Below are positions 51,553-60,750 of a stretch of DNA of 64,000 bases, piece after piece. Positions within the stretch are counted from its first letter, which is position 1, and every line of letters starts with the position of its first letter. This stretch comes from Bacillota bacterium. GTDB taxonomy: Bacteria > Bacillota > UBA4882 > UBA8346. The notes beneath the pieces are model-generated. The model was not told the origin of the DNA and ran no database searches. It saw only the letters and a program-made list of their open reading frames with translations. The DNA is taken from assembly GCA_023402395.1 (NCBI GenBank), contig JAEYGI010000052.1, positions 8,602-72,601 of the forward strand, given 5' to 3'. Both the position numbers and the translations under genes were made by a program.

Positions 51553-53082
51553 CTATTTCGCGTAATCAACCGCCCGGGTTTCCCGAATCACGGTGACCTT
51601 GATCTGGCCCGGGTATTCCAGTTCGTCCTCAATCTTTTTGACAATCTCCCGGGCGACCCGGACCGCGTTCAAGTCATCGATCCGGTCCGGTTTCACCATA
51701 ATTCGGATCTCGCGGCCAGCCTGGATGGCGTAAGCCTTTTCGACTCCTTCGAATGAATCGGCGATCTTCTCCAGTTTCTCAAGCCGCTTGATATAGGTCT
51801 CCAGGGTCTCCCGGCGCGCGCCCGGCCTGGCGGCGGATACCGCGTCGCAAGCCTGCACCAGCACGGCCTCGACCGAAGCCGGCTCCACGTCGCCGTGATG
51901 GGCGGCAATGGCGTTAACCACCAGATGACCTTCCCGGTATTTTTTGGCCAGGTCGGCTCCGATGGTGACATGCGGCCCTTCCACTTCGTGGTTGACCGCT
52001 TTTCCGATGTCGTGTAACAGTCCGGCCCGCTTGGCCAGAGTGATGTCTGCCCCCAGTTCGCTGGCCATCAATCCGCACAAATGGGCAACCTCAATGGAGT
52101 GGTTCAGCACATTCTGCCCGTAACTGGTACGGTATCGCAACCGTCCCAGCAGTTTAATCAATTCAAAGTGCAAGCCGTGAATCCCGGTTTCAAAGGTGGC
52201 GCGTTCGCCTTCTTCTTTGATGATGGCGTCCACTTCTTTTTGGGACTTCTCAACCATCTCTTCAATCCGGGCCGGATGAATCCGGCCGTCGGTAATTAAC
52301 TTTTCCAGGGCCAGTCGGGCCACTTCGCGCCGGATCGGATCAAATCCCGAGAGAATGACCGCTTCCGGAGTGTCGTCAATAATCAGATCAACGCCGGTCA
52401 AAGTCTCCAGCGCCCGGATGTTCCGGCCTTCACGGCCGATGATCCGGCCTTTCATTTCGTCATTCGGCAGCGCCACCACGGAAACGGTGGCTTCGGCCAC
52501 GTGATCGGCCGCGCAACGTTGAATAGCCAGGGAGATGATCTCCCGTGCCTTCCGATCCGATTCCTCTTTGGCTCTGGCCTCCAGATCGCGGATCTTCATG
52601 GCAATCTCTTGCCCGATTTCCTCTTCTACGTCCTTCAAAAGCAGCGATTTGGCTTCTTCCGTCGATAACCCGGAGATTCGCTCCAGCTCGTGACGGTGTT
52701 TCTGATGAGTCTCCTGCAATTCATTCTTTAATCTTTCAATCTCTACTTCTTTTTTGGATAGGGATTCCTCTTTCTTCTCCAATACCTCGTATTTCCGATC
52801 AATCGATTCCTCTTTTTGCAGCAAGCGTTTTTCCAACCGTTGAATATCGTTACGCCGCTCGCGGATTTCCCGTTCGAGCTCGTTTTTGACCTTTAAAGCC
52901 TCTTCCTTGGCTTCTAGCAAAGCTTCGCGCTTAATCGCCTCTACTTCGCGCCGGGCTTCTTCGGTAATTTTTCGTGCCTGCTCCTTGGCGTTCTCCACTT
53001 TGATCCGTCCGTAGATATAAGCGCCGGCAAGACCAAGGACGATACCGATAATGAGTGCTAAAAATGTTTGGATACCAATCAC
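51553..53082 (-). CDS. rny: Ribonuclease Y
   Basis: 509 residues, normal for the family. An N-terminal membrane anchor (FLALIIGIVLGLAGAYIYG), a long Glu/Lys coiled coil (about 25-150), a KH domain (GRIIGREGRNIRALE) and an HD domain (LLHDIGKA, AAHHGDVEP). It begins bulk mRNA decay in Bacillota. The start is odd: no ATG is near. The GTG at 53082 overlaps the AGGAGG ribosome site, and ATC at 53073 is at the right distance. Confidence 0.96.
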   Translation of the reverse strand: MIGIQTFLALIIGIVLGLAGAYIYGRIKVENAKEQARKITEEARREVEAIKREALLEAKEEALKVKNELEREIRERRNDIQRLEKRLLQKEESIDRKYEVLEKKEESLSKKEVEIERLKNELQETHQKHRHELERISGLSTEEAKSLLLKDVEEEIGQEIAMKIRDLEARAKEESDRKAREIISLAIQRCAADHVAEATVSVVALPNDEMKGRIIGREGRNIRALETLTGVDLIIDDTPEAVILSGFDPIRREVARLALEKLITDGRIHPARIEEMVEKSQKEVDAIIKEEGERATFETGIHGLHFELIKLLGRLRYRTSYGQNVLNHSIEVAHLCGLMASELGADITLAKRAGLLHDIGKAVNHEVEGPHVTIGADLAKKYREGHLVVNAIAAHHGDVEPASVEAVLVQACDAVSAARPGARRETLETYIKRLEKLEKIADSFEGVEKAYAIQAGREIRIMVKPDRIDDLNAVRVAREIVKKIEDELEYPGQIKVTVIRETRAVDYAK

Positions 53083-53174
53083 CTCCTATTAATTTGATAA
53101 AATCGTTAACAGACTTCAGAGGAAAGAAGCCTTAGACATGATCGGAAAATTTGGAGAAGTGAGGAAAAATAAAT

Positions 53175-53210
53175 ACAAAACAAGCCGAGTAAGAACTCGG
53201 CTTTTGTTCT
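53175..53210 (-). terminator. Terminator between recX and rny
   Basis: AGCCGAGT pairs with ACTCGGCT around a four-base loop, followed on the minus strand by TGTTTTGT, 35 bases past the recX stop. Confidence 0.8.
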
Positions 53211-53244
53211 GTCCTCATTAGATCATTGTAAACACTTTTGGCAG

Positions 53245-53688
53245 TCATGTCAAGGGGGGAGATGGTTCCGGCAGGCACCGCCGCACCGCCTCTTCGGCAA
53301 ATCCGGCCCGGATCAGCCGCTGATACTCCCTGGCCGGATCGCCCGGCTGGCCGGGCTTCCGTTTCAATAGGCGCCCGAGCATCGCCATTTCTTCTTCCAA
53401 AGGGTACTCAACGGCCAAAACTTCCGTCACGACCGCCGGGGTCAGTCCCTGATTCAGCAAATCATACTCCACGTACGCCCTGCTCTTCAGGCGTCCTTTC
53501 AATACCGCGACCCGGCCGGAAGCGAACTTCCGGTCATCGAGATAACCCCAGCCGGAGAGCCTCGCCAGGCATTCCTCAACCGCCTCCGGCTCCACTCCGG
53601 CCCGTTCCAGCCGGCCGCGCAGCTTCGCAGCGGAATATGGCTGCCGGCCGAGCCATTGCATGGCCATATCCAGCGCATTCCGTTCCAT
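53245..53688 (-). CDS. recX: Regulatory protein RecX
   Basis: 147 residues. Three-helix repeats typical of RecX: MAMQWLGRQPYSAAKLRGRLERAGVEPE, CLARLSGWGYLDDRKFA, LLNQGLTPAVVTEVLA, YQRLIRAGFAEEAVRRCL. RecX caps or remodels RecA filaments. It starts nine bases after recA and shares its damage-inducible promoter. Confidence 0.93.
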   Translation of the reverse strand: MERNALDMAMQWLGRQPYSAAKLRGRLERAGVEPEAVEECLARLSGWGYLDDRKFASGRVAVLKGRLKSRAYVEYDLLNQGLTPAVVTEVLAVEYPLEEEMAMLGRLLKRKPGQPGDPAREYQRLIRAGFAEEAVRRCLPEPSPPLT

Positions 53689-53697
53689 CGCGGCTCG

Positions 53698-54759
53698 TTA
53701 CTTCCCTTTGGCGGGAGCGGCCGGAGCCGCCGGAGCCGCCGGAGCCGCTTCTTTCTTGGGCTCATCCTCTTGAAGCAGGCCGGTCTCCACCCGGATCTTC
53801 TTTTCGATCTCGGCCAGCAGCGCCGGATCTTTCTTTAAAAATTCACGGGCTGCCTCGCGGCCTTGGCCGATCCGGTTCTCGCCGTAGGAGAACCAGGCGC
53901 CACTTTTGTTGACGATATTGCGGTCGACCGCCATATCCAGGATGCAGCCGGTTTTGGAGATGCCTTCACCGTAGATGATGTCAAATTCGCCCTCTTTAAA
54001 CGGAGGGGCCACTTTGTTCTTAACCACCTTGGCCTTGGTCCGGCTGCCGATGATCTCCGAGCCTTGTTTCAGCGTCTCCACCTTCCGGACTTCCAACCGC
54101 ACCGTGGAGTAAAACTTCAGGGCCCGTCCGCCCGGGGTGGTCTCCGGATTGCCGAACATCACGCCTACTTTCTCACGAATCTGGTTGATAAAGATGGACA
54201 CCGTATTCGACTTGCTGATTACGGCGGTCAGCTTCCGCAGCGCCTGGGACATCAGGCGGGCCTGCAATCCGACGTGGGCGTCGCCCATCTCACCCTCGAT
54301 CTCGGCCTGCGGCGTCAAGGCCGCCACCGAGTCGATGATGATCAAATCCACCGCGCCGCTCCGGATCAGGGCCTCGCAGATCTCCAGCGCCTGTTCGCCG
54401 GTATCCGGCTGGGAGATGAGGAGATTGTCGATATCCACGCCCAATTTTTTGGCGTACAGGGGATCCAGGGCGTGCTCAGCGTCGATGAAGGCGGCGATCC
54501 CGCCCAGTCGTTGCGCCTCGGCGGCCATATGCAGCGCGACCGTGGTTTTACCGGACGACTCCGGCCCGTAAATCTCAACGATTCTCCCCCGGGGAATCCC
54601 GCCTACGCCCAACGCCAGATCCAGCGTAAGCGCGCCGGTGGGGATAACTTCAATATTCATTTTGTCGGCGTGTTCGCCCATCTTCATGATGGACCCCTTG
54701 CCGAACTGTTTCTCGATCTGGAGCAGCGCCACTTCCAACGCCTTCTGCTTGTCAGACAT
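53698..54759 (-). CDS. recA: Recombinase RecA
   Basis: 353 residues from ATG 54759 (GGAGGAGG seven bases upstream; a start at 54780 would include the ribosome site). Landmarks: MSDKQKALEVALLQIEKQFGKGSIM in outline (KQFGKGSIM), Walker A GPESSGKTT, VDLIIIDSVAALTP, loop 2 NQIREKVGVMFGNPETTPGG, and an Ala/Pro-rich tail APAAPAAPAAPAKGK that is unusually repetitive. It drives homologous recombination and LexA self-cleavage. Promoter with a LexA-type box upstream. Confidence 0.98.
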   Translation of the reverse strand: MSDKQKALEVALLQIEKQFGKGSIMKMGEHADKMNIEVIPTGALTLDLALGVGGIPRGRIVEIYGPESSGKTTVALHMAAEAQRLGGIAAFIDAEHALDPLYAKKLGVDIDNLLISQPDTGEQALEICEALIRSGAVDLIIIDSVAALTPQAEIEGEMGDAHVGLQARLMSQALRKLTAVISKSNTVSIFINQIREKVGVMFGNPETTPGGRALKFYSTVRLEVRKVETLKQGSEIIGSRTKAKVVKNKVAPPFKEGEFDIIYGEGISKTGCILDMAVDRNIVNKSGAWFSYGENRIGQGREAAREFLKKDPALLAEIEKKIRVETGLLQEDEPKKEAAPAAPAAPAAPAKGK

Positions 54760-54773
54760 TCGAGTCCCTCCTC

Positions 54774-54821
54774 CAAACATACGTTCTAATCCAGTATATC
54801 AAATTAAGAAGATTAGTTCAA
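54774..54821 (-). promoter_or_regulatory. recA promoter with LexA/DinR box
   Basis: TTGAAC (54821-54816), 17 bases, TATACT (54798-54793), then AGAACGTATGTTTG (54787-54774), a match to CGAAC-N4-GTTCG, overlapping the start site. Confidence 0.8.
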
Positions 54822-54845
54822 TGGTTCTTTGGGTGGTGATTTTCG

Positions 54846-55385
54846 CTAAAACCCAAACTGCCGCACCGTCTCGTAAACCGGTCCCCGCGGCTGAAGCTTG
54901 CTTTCGATCAGCGCGAACCCGCCGACCTCCATCAACCCCGGCGGCCGCAATTCGGGAAACGCCGCCGGCCGCGGCGTTTCGTCCTTGGCCCGGGCAATGG
55001 TCAGATGGGGTTTGAACGGTTTGGGCTCGGCCGGAAATCCGTAATCCTGGCAGGCGCTTTCAACCCTGCCGGCCAGTTCGGTCAGTTCAGCCGCGCCCGG
55101 TTCGGCGCCCAGCCATAAAATCCGGGCCGGGCCCCGCGGCGGAAAGGTTCCGCTCCGGCCCAGCCCCAAAGTGAACCGCCGGCAACCGGCGGCGGCCGCC
55201 TCCAGCCGTTCGCTTAACGCTCCAATCCGCTCCGGCGGCGTTTCCCCCAAAAAGCGCAGGGTAAAGTGAAGATTGGCCGGATCGGTCCACTTCCAACCCG
55301 CGCTGTCCTTGCCGAGCCTCGCTATCAGTTCCGCCGCCGCGGCGTTAAGTTCCGGCGTCAGCCAGACTCCGATGAACAGTCTCAT
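54846..55385 (-). CDS. thpR: RNA 2',3'-cyclic phosphodiesterase (2H family)
   Basis: 179 residues. Two His-x-Thr motifs, HFTLRFLG and HLTIARAK, define the 2H catalytic pair; the start MRLFIGVWLTPEL is typical of ThpR/LigT. It opens 2',3'-cyclic phosphates on RNA and lies between cinA and recA, as in many Bacillota. It is GC-rich. Confidence 0.94.
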   Translation of the reverse strand: MRLFIGVWLTPELNAAAAELIARLGKDSAGWKWTDPANLHFTLRFLGETPPERIGALSERLEAAAAGCRRFTLGLGRSGTFPPRGPARILWLGAEPGAAELTELAGRVESACQDYGFPAEPKPFKPHLTIARAKDETPRPAAFPELRPPGLMEVGGFALIESKLQPRGPVYETVRQFGF

Positions 55386-55565
55386 CTCGAACTCCGTATG
55401 ATTTAGTGGTAATGTTTCCGGTTATTGGTTATTGGTGGAGTTAATATGATAAATCCAGTTTTTCCAGAATTCCATTGACTGACGGAATCATGGGCCACCA
55501 ATTTACGAACCAAGAACGATACCCCGGGAACTAGAAACCAGCAACCAGGAACTAAGATCCAACAA
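55386..55565 (-). other. Spacer between cinA and thpR
   Basis: 180 bases containing short direct repeats (AACCAGCAACCAGGAACTA-like) and no gene or clear terminator. Confidence 0.3.
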
Positions 55566-56810
55566 CTACCTCACCAGCGTCTTCCACAGCAATGCCAGCG
55601 CGGCCTGGGCCGCCGACTCCTTGTTGCCGGTCCGGTCCAAGGGGAAGATCCGGCGTTCCACCACGGCCCGCTCCGGTGTCTCCACCGCCAGGTACACCAG
55701 GCCGACCGGCTTTTCCGCGGTACCGCCGCCCGGTCCGGCGATCCCGGTCACCGCAACGCCCACTTCGGCTCCGGTCAGCTGGCGGATCCCGGACGCCATG
55801 GCTTGAGCCGTCTCCGGGCTGACCGCTCCGCAGGTCTCCAACGTCGCCCGGGGAACCTCCAGCAGTTTCATTTTCAACTCATTGCTATAGCTGCCCACTC
55901 CGCCCAAATAATAATCGGAACTGCCGGGGACATTGGTCACCCTGTGGCCAATCAGGCCGCCGGTGCATGACTCGGCCAAGGCCAGCCGCCAGCCGCGTTC
56001 GTTCAGGATCCGGCCGACCACCGTCTCCAGGTTGTCCCCATCGTAACCGTAAACATATTCGCCCAGCCGTTCCTTGATTGCCGCGGCGGTCGACGCGATC
56101 CGCTCCCGGTTGGCCGCTTCGGATTCCCCTTTGGCGCTGATCCGGAGCGAAACCTCGCCCCGGCTGGCGTACGGCGCGATGGTCGGATTGGTCTGGGTCT
56201 TGATCAGGTCGATGACCTTCTCTTCCATGGCCGATTCGCCGATCCCGACCATCCTCAGGGTCAGCGAGGTCAGAACCGGATTGCCCTCCCGGACCAGCAA
56301 CTCCCGGAGGTAGGGTTTAACGGTCTCTCCCCAGATCCCCTTTAACTCATACGGTACTCCGGGCAGGGCGAACAGATGCCGCCCGTCCTTGGCCACCCGC
56401 AGTCCGGGCGCGGACCCGAACCGATTGGGAATGATTACGCCGCTCGGCGGAAACATGGCCTGCCGCCGGTTGCTGGCGGGGATCGGCCGCTCCATCTTCC
56501 GGAAATACTCCTCAATCGGCTCCCAGGCTTCCGGCAGGAACCGCAGTTCTTCGCCGAGCAGTCCGGCCACCCCCTCGCGGGTCAAATCGTCCTGAGTCGG
56601 CCCCAGGCCGCCGGAGAGGATCAACAGATCGGCCCGGTCCCAGGCCTGCCGGAGCGTAGCGAAAATCCGGGCCAGATTGTCGCCGACCGTGGACTTATGA
56701 TAGAGATCGATGCCGATCTCAGCCAGTTCCCGGGCGAGAAACGCCGCGTTGGTGTCCACGATCTGGCCGAGCAGCAATTCGGTTCCGATACAGATGATCT
56801 CCGCTTTCAT
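55566..56810 (-). CDS. cinA: Competence/damage-inducible protein CinA with nicotinamide-nucleotide deamidase domain
   Basis: 414 residues from ATG 56810, the normal length; the frame extends 64 codons upstream without similarity. N-terminal MocF-like domain: MKAEIICIGTELLLGQIVDTN (start region), LSGGLGPTQDDLTREGVA, ALPGVPYELKGIW. C-terminal PncC domain: LALAESCTGGLIGHRVTN, YYLGGVGSYSNELK, AVTGIAGPGGGT. It recycles pyridine nucleotides. The cinA-thpR-recA order is typical of Bacillota. Confidence 0.96.
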   Translation of the reverse strand: MKAEIICIGTELLLGQIVDTNAAFLARELAEIGIDLYHKSTVGDNLARIFATLRQAWDRADLLILSGGLGPTQDDLTREGVAGLLGEELRFLPEAWEPIEEYFRKMERPIPASNRRQAMFPPSGVIIPNRFGSAPGLRVAKDGRHLFALPGVPYELKGIWGETVKPYLRELLVREGNPVLTSLTLRMVGIGESAMEEKVIDLIKTQTNPTIAPYASRGEVSLRISAKGESEAANRERIASTAAAIKERLGEYVYGYDGDNLETVVGRILNERGWRLALAESCTGGLIGHRVTNVPGSSDYYLGGVGSYSNELKMKLLEVPRATLETCGAVSPETAQAMASGIRQLTGAEVGVAVTGIAGPGGGTAEKPVGLVYLAVETPERAVVERRIFPLDRTGNKESAAQAALALLWKTLVR

Positions 56811-56959
56811 AGTCAGCCCTTTCTTAAAGCGAAACATTGCCGAGGTTATTATTTCGCCTTGCGCCGGAAAATTCCTTTGAGGAGTTTCGAACCGGTCCTT
56901 CAACACGACCACCCCGGCAAAAAAACAAAAACGGCCAGGAGCCGTTCCGGGGAGTCTTA

Positions 56960-57415
56960 TTAATCGTCGGCCAGCCGCTCCCGGTACGCTTGCCAAAGCC
57001 ATCCGAGCGCCGCGCCGAAAACTAAGTGGAAGAAGAGATAATAAACCACTTGTTCCGGAATCACCTGACGCAGCTTAACGATGGGGAGAGCGCGCAGTCC
57101 GCCAAAGGAAACCAGCCACAGGACAGCCCCGAAGATCAGCCCCTTGGCGAGCCAATGGCGTTTACCGGCGCAACCCGCCATGTAAACGAAGAGAATCCCC
57201 AATAATGCGGCATAAATGTAATCAGCCAAGAAACTGACGATGGAACCAATCATGGTGTGATGAAGGGCCTGCGGGTCCAAAAAGAGGCTGGCCGCGTAAT
57301 GACTCAGCGGATGTTTAACAATGTCGAGCTTCCACATTGGGTATTGGAAAAGATCCATGGCGATGTCGGCCACTACTCCAATGATTCCCCCCACGATTAC
57401 TTTATCCCGGAACAT
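56960..57415 (-). CDS. Conserved-type integral membrane protein, 151 residues
   Basis: The ATG has GAGGGGATGAA upstream. Four hydrophobic helices: VIVGGIIGVVADIAMDLF, MIGSIVSFLADYIYAALLGILFVYM, LAKGLIFGAVLWLVSFGGL, YYLFFHLVFGAALGWLW. The MFRDKVIVGGIIGVVADI start recalls small membrane proteins widespread in Bacillota that have no assigned role. It is encoded just upstream of cinA on the same strand, 149 bases away. Confidence 0.75.
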   Translation of the reverse strand: MFRDKVIVGGIIGVVADIAMDLFQYPMWKLDIVKHPLSHYAASLFLDPQALHHTMIGSIVSFLADYIYAALLGILFVYMAGCAGKRHWLAKGLIFGAVLWLVSFGGLRALPIVKLRQVIPEQVVYYLFFHLVFGAALGWLWQAYRERLADD

Positions 57416-57680
57416 TTCATCCCCTCATTTCCGTACCGGACCGGTGCCGCGAGGCGCCAGGCCGCGAATCTCATCACTATTCTGAGCATTCCCGGTATGA
57501 ATATTCGATCGCGCTCCGGTCTCAAAGCCGCTTCCCGCCCATCCGCGGTCATTGCATGTCCCTTCCGGAAATGGAACTGCTCTCATTGAAAAGCAGGGTT
57601 TGGAAGATTGGTTTATCACGGCGCGGTGATAATATAACTGGAATCGATACCGCCTATTATCTCAAAAAGGAGTGTCCGCT

Positions 57681-58088
57681 GTGAATCCAGTCAACCCAAC
57701 TGAAGTCGACACGCTGGTCCAGGATGAATTCGTCCCGTTCCGGGAACGGCTTGCGGAAGCCCTTTCCCAAAAACACCCTCAATTATTTTCCTTCGTCAAT
57801 GCGCTCTTCAACAATCAAGGCAATATCTTCGGGATGCAGGTCACCGAAAATGGGCGGGTCATCGGCGAGTATGCCCTACATTTTACCGGGACCAAGGTTA
57901 CCGGGGTCGAATCCGGCAAGTTGGATGCGGAAGTCCATCACCCGTTTCTGGGAACGGTCAAGCCCTATGTGAGCATTGAGCGCCAAGCCCTGGAACAGAT
58001 GATCGCCGATGAGCCGAATCTGCTTAAGGACTACATCCCCAACGCCATCAAGTATTTGCCGGACGTCACCATCAAATTTCTCCACTGA
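57681..58088 (+). CDS. Hypothetical cytoplasmic protein, 135 residues
   Basis: A GTG at 57681 lies eight bases after AAAGGAG and is preferred to the GTG at 57672, which overlaps that site. The chain (FRERLAEALSQKHPQLFSFV, NIFGMQVTENGRVIGEYALHFTGTKVTGVESGKLD, VHHPFLGTVKPYVSIER, YIPNAIKYLPDVTIKFLH) resembles small SCP2/sterol-carrier-like or lipid-binding folds in outline, but I cannot name it. It is monocistronic. Confidence 0.6.
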   Translation: MNPVNPTEVDTLVQDEFVPFRERLAEALSQKHPQLFSFVNALFNNQGNIFGMQVTENGRVIGEYALHFTGTKVTGVESGKLDAEVHHPFLGTVKPYVSIERQALEQMIADEPNLLKDYIPNAIKYLPDVTIKFLH

Positions 58089-58250
58089 TTTTTGGGGATT
58101 CCGTGGCTTTGGCCCGGGATGAGTAACCGGGAATGCTCAAAAGTCCTTCCCAAAACGCCGTCCCGAATCTTTTGCCGAAGGAGTCGGCGGCGGTGGATTG
58201 GGAACAGTCTTTGCATCCGAATCCATGAGACGCCCCCCGCCAAGCGCGAC

Positions 58251-58277
58251 AAAAAACCCGGGACTAGCCCGGGTTTT
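58251..58277. terminator. Bidirectional terminator between convergent genes
   Basis: AAAACCCGGG-ACTAG-CCCGGGTTTT with A and T runs on both sides serves both the 57681 gene and the isomerase gene that ends at 58303. Confidence 0.9.
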
Positions 58278-58302
58278 CGCTTGATTGGCGGTTTAAGGCG
58301 GT

Positions 58303-59214
58303 TCAGACTCTCGCCCACGCCTGATTCAAGGTGCGTTTGGCATTGGCGATGACCAGCTCGGGATCCTCGTCGCCCCAGGGTTTTACCTCAAAACTGAGGA
58401 TCGGCGGGTTCTCGGGGTTCAAAAACCCGGCCTTCAGCAATACCCGCAGATACTCCGTTAATTCGGCGACGTCGTTTTCGCCGTTGGGAAACCCGAAGCG
58501 GGGATGGGTATCGCCATAGGCGGTACAGCCCGGATCCTTGATGACTGTGTTGCCCATATGGGCCTGGACCAGATAGTCCTTGACCGGCAGGATGGCCTGC
58601 TCACAGGTCTCGTGAATCATCGGAATGTGGCTCAAATCAACCAGCAGGCCGAAGTTGTCGTATTCGGGGCGGATATCGGAGGCGAACCTCCGGGCCAGCG
58701 GCGCGGGGCCGATCAGGCTCTTTTTGTCGATGTCATAGTCAAAGACTTCGAGGATGATCCGGAGTTTTCCTTTGGTCTTGGCGTAGGCGCAGAGTTCCCG
58801 GGTGGATGCGAGTAAGGCCCGGTAGGATTCTTCCTTGGTCCGCTCTTCGTATTTGCCGCTCAGAAAGGCCAGTCCCGTAGCGCCTATCTGGCAGGCCTCG
58901 TCGATCCCTTCCTTGAGGGTGGCCACGGCCTTGGCCCGGTTCCCTTCATTCAGGTCGTTAATATTCAGGCCAGTGGTCAACAAGCGGGGCTGGGCGCCGT
59001 ACCCCACGGTCAAATGGCTGGTTTCCAGGATCCCGGCCACCGTTTCCCGGACCGCCGGGTCTTTGATCCAGGTGATCTCGATGGCGTCGAAATAATCATC
59101 CATTGCGATACGACGCACCGTTTCCACGATCGGCCCCTCGCCTTTCATGGTCGACGGAAACGCCATGAAGTGGATCAGTCCCGGTTTAAAGTATTTGCGC
59201 ATGGGTTCATTCAT
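58303..59214 (-). CDS. Sugar-phosphate isomerase/epimerase-type TIM barrel
   Basis: 303 residues from ATG 59214 with GGGAGGT eight to nine bases upstream. AP_endonuc_2 / xylose-isomerase-like barrel: FMAFPSTMKGEGPIVETVRRIAMDDYFDAIEITW in outline (phrases IHFMAFPST, FDAIEITWI), ILEVFDYDIDKKSLIGP, NFGLLVDLSHIPMIHETCEQAI, VQAHMGNTV, LSFEVKPWGDEDPELVI. Conserved Glu, Asp and His positions suggest a bound metal. Substrate unknown. Confidence 0.82.
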   Translation of the reverse strand: MNEPMRKYFKPGLIHFMAFPSTMKGEGPIVETVRRIAMDDYFDAIEITWIKDPAVRETVAGILETSHLTVGYGAQPRLLTTGLNINDLNEGNRAKAVATLKEGIDEACQIGATGLAFLSGKYEERTKEESYRALLASTRELCAYAKTKGKLRIILEVFDYDIDKKSLIGPAPLARRFASDIRPEYDNFGLLVDLSHIPMIHETCEQAILPVKDYLVQAHMGNTVIKDPGCTAYGDTHPRFGFPNGENDVAELTEYLRVLLKAGFLNPENPPILSFEVKPWGDEDPELVIANAKRTLNQAWARV

Positions 59215-59289
59215 TAGCCTTACCTCCCTGTATATTGTTTTTTGAACGCCGAGAATATTGCGACATATGTTCCTCAACTGAGTATATGG

Positions 59290-59742
59290 AGTATATAAGG
59301 TAAAGCATTGCCGGATTGGCTGATGCGCCGTGAAAAGCGTCGGATTTCGTCGTTGCTGGGTCAGTCAAAGTAGTGTGTCACGGATGCTTGCAGATCGTTT
59401 TCGCAGACCAAAAGCCGTCTGCAAAAACGACTGCGGGGTCCTCACCGTACATTGAGTACGGTTCCGTTTCTCCTTCGGTCGCGCCTAGAACTCCTCGCTT
59501 TTGACGACGCGAATGCGAAGCCGTAAGCTCAACCAATTCAGGCGCTACGGCATCCGGCCTGCGCCTTAACTGTAACCATCCCTGGTTACGGTCCGGCAAG
59601 ACTCATCCCGGCGCTATGAAAGCTGAAGCGCCGGACAGTTACCGAGTAGACAAGATGGTTGTCCCTACTTAGTAGTACAAAATTTATCCAGTACGGGCGG
59701 CAACTGTGCAGTTGCCCCTTTATCCTATCATTAAAAGCGGCT
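59290..59742. repeat. Gene-free region with a REP-like palindromic segment
   Basis: The stretch at 59380-59660 contains CCGTACATTGAGTACGG, a palindrome, followed by GC-rich short inverted motifs (GGTTACGG, GCGCCGG) of a kind often dispersed in Bacillota genomes. No gene with a ribosome site. A 28-base stretch at 59308 (TTGCCGGATTG...TGATGCGCCGTG) recurs at 60874. Confidence 0.5.
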
Positions 59743-59791
59743 CAAGAAAAGGATCCCGGCGATATTTGTTGCATCAACAACCGGGATCCTT
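59743..59791 (-). terminator. Terminator after the PNPOx-like gene
   Basis: AAGGATCCCGG and CCGGGATCCTT pair with an inner TTGTTGATGCAACAA hairpin; on the minus strand TTTTCTT follows. Confidence 0.85.
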
Positions 59792-59826
59792 TGGGGAGTA
59801 AGTGGGGATTAGAGAGTTAGCTCCGA

Positions 59827-60222
59827 TTAAAATTTAACGGTCCGGGAACCGCCTTTCATGTCGGCGAAGGTGGCCTCGGCCTCGGCGATGTAGAAGGTCT
59901 CGAAGATTGAATCCTCGGCGCTGTACATCCGTTTGAGCGCAGGCATGATCTCCAGCGCGGCTTGCTTGGACTGGCGGGTGGTGTTGAATACCGCCTTGCC
60001 CTTCAGCCGCAGCCACTCGCCACTTTGCGACGTCGCGCTCAATTCCAGGTTGGGATTGGCCTGAAGCTGTTTGTAGACATCTTTCCGGTTGTTGGTGCAC
60101 AGATAAAGCCGGCCTTCATATTTCATCACAAATCCGAAGGGCCTTACTTTGGGGATGTTCCCATCCACCGTGGCCAGATAAAATACCGGGTTGTCGGTTA
60201 AAAATTGGAGGACTTCATCCAT
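59827..60222 (-). CDS. Pyridoxamine 5'-phosphate oxidase-family protein
   Basis: 131 residues with AAGGAG upstream. Split-barrel flavin-binding pattern: MDEVLQFLTDNPVFYLATVDGN in outline (NPVFYLATVDG, KVRPFGFVMKYEGRLYLCTNNRKDVYKQL, LRLKGKAVFNTTRQSK). Small proteins of this group often reduce or bind quinones or flavins. It is divergent from an HxlR regulator, a pairing common for redox or electrophile response. Confidence 0.88.
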   Translation of the reverse strand: MDEVLQFLTDNPVFYLATVDGNIPKVRPFGFVMKYEGRLYLCTNNRKDVYKQLQANPNLELSATSQSGEWLRLKGKAVFNTTRQSKQAALEIMPALKRMYSAEDSIFETFYIAEAEATFADMKGGSRTVKF

Positions 60223-60283
60223 AGCGTTCGCTCCTTTGATATAATGATTGATGATATTATTTTACGACCATGGAAGAAAAAAA

Positions 60284-60313
60284 CAAGTATGCAGTAATTT
60301 CTGACCAAGTATG
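60284..60313. promoter_or_regulatory. Candidate HxlR operator
   Basis: CAAGTATG occurs twice in direct orientation (60284-60291 and 60306-60313), 22 bases apart or two helical turns, in the divergent region between the PNPOx-like and HxlR genes. Confidence 0.45.
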
Positions 60314-60354
60314 TTTTTTGATACCAAAGCAATTCACAGGGGAAGAGGGGATCG

Positions 60355-60750
60355 ATGATGGATAATCCAAGGCCAAAGGATGGGCCGCTGCCCGGCTGTC
60401 CGGTCATTTATGCCTTAAATCTGATCGGCGGCAAGTGGCAGATCCCGATCATCTGGGCGCTGAGCCGGCACCGGGTCCTGCGCTATCAGGAACTGAAACG
60501 GAGCATCGGCGGGATCACCAATATGATGCTATCGCAATCCCTGAAGGAACTGGAGAGCAACGGTCTGGTCACCCGGGTTCAATATCCCGAGATCCCGCCC
60601 AGGGTTGAGTATTCGCTGACCGAAGCCGGCCTCCGCCTGTTACCGGCTATCGACGAGCTGGCCAAGTGGGGGTTGGAACAGATGAGGCAGCGCGGCGGCG
60701 GTGAATGTCCCGGTTCCGGAACGGACCGGGAGCCCGCTCAAAGCGATTAA
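60355..60750 (+). CDS. HxlR-family transcriptional regulator
   Basis: 131 residues. DUF24/HxlR winged helix: GCPVIYALNLIGGKWQIPIIWALSRHRVLRYQELKRSIGGITNMMLSQSLKELESNGLVTR in outline; the conserved early Cys (C15 in LPGCPV) is the redox or electrophile sensor in relatives such as HypR and YodB. Ribosome site GAGGGG. It probably controls itself and the divergent PNPOx-like gene. Confidence 0.92.
   Translation: MMDNPRPKDGPLPGCPVIYALNLIGGKWQIPIIWALSRHRVLRYQELKRSIGGITNMMLSQSLKELESNGLVTRVQYPEIPPRVEYSLTEAGLRLLPAIDELAKWGLEQMRQRGGGECPGSGTDREPAQSD

Noticed and set aside
55566..57002. 478-residue form of CinA
   Set aside because: The upstream 64 codons lie in the intergenic region; homology begins at ATG 56810.
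57425..57619. 64-codon frame upstream of the small membrane protein
   Set aside because: No ribosome site and no protein-like composition.
59257..59275. Second LexA-like site (GACATATGTTC) before the sugar isomerase gene
   Set aside because: The left half does not fit CGAAC at the right spacing; too weak to call.
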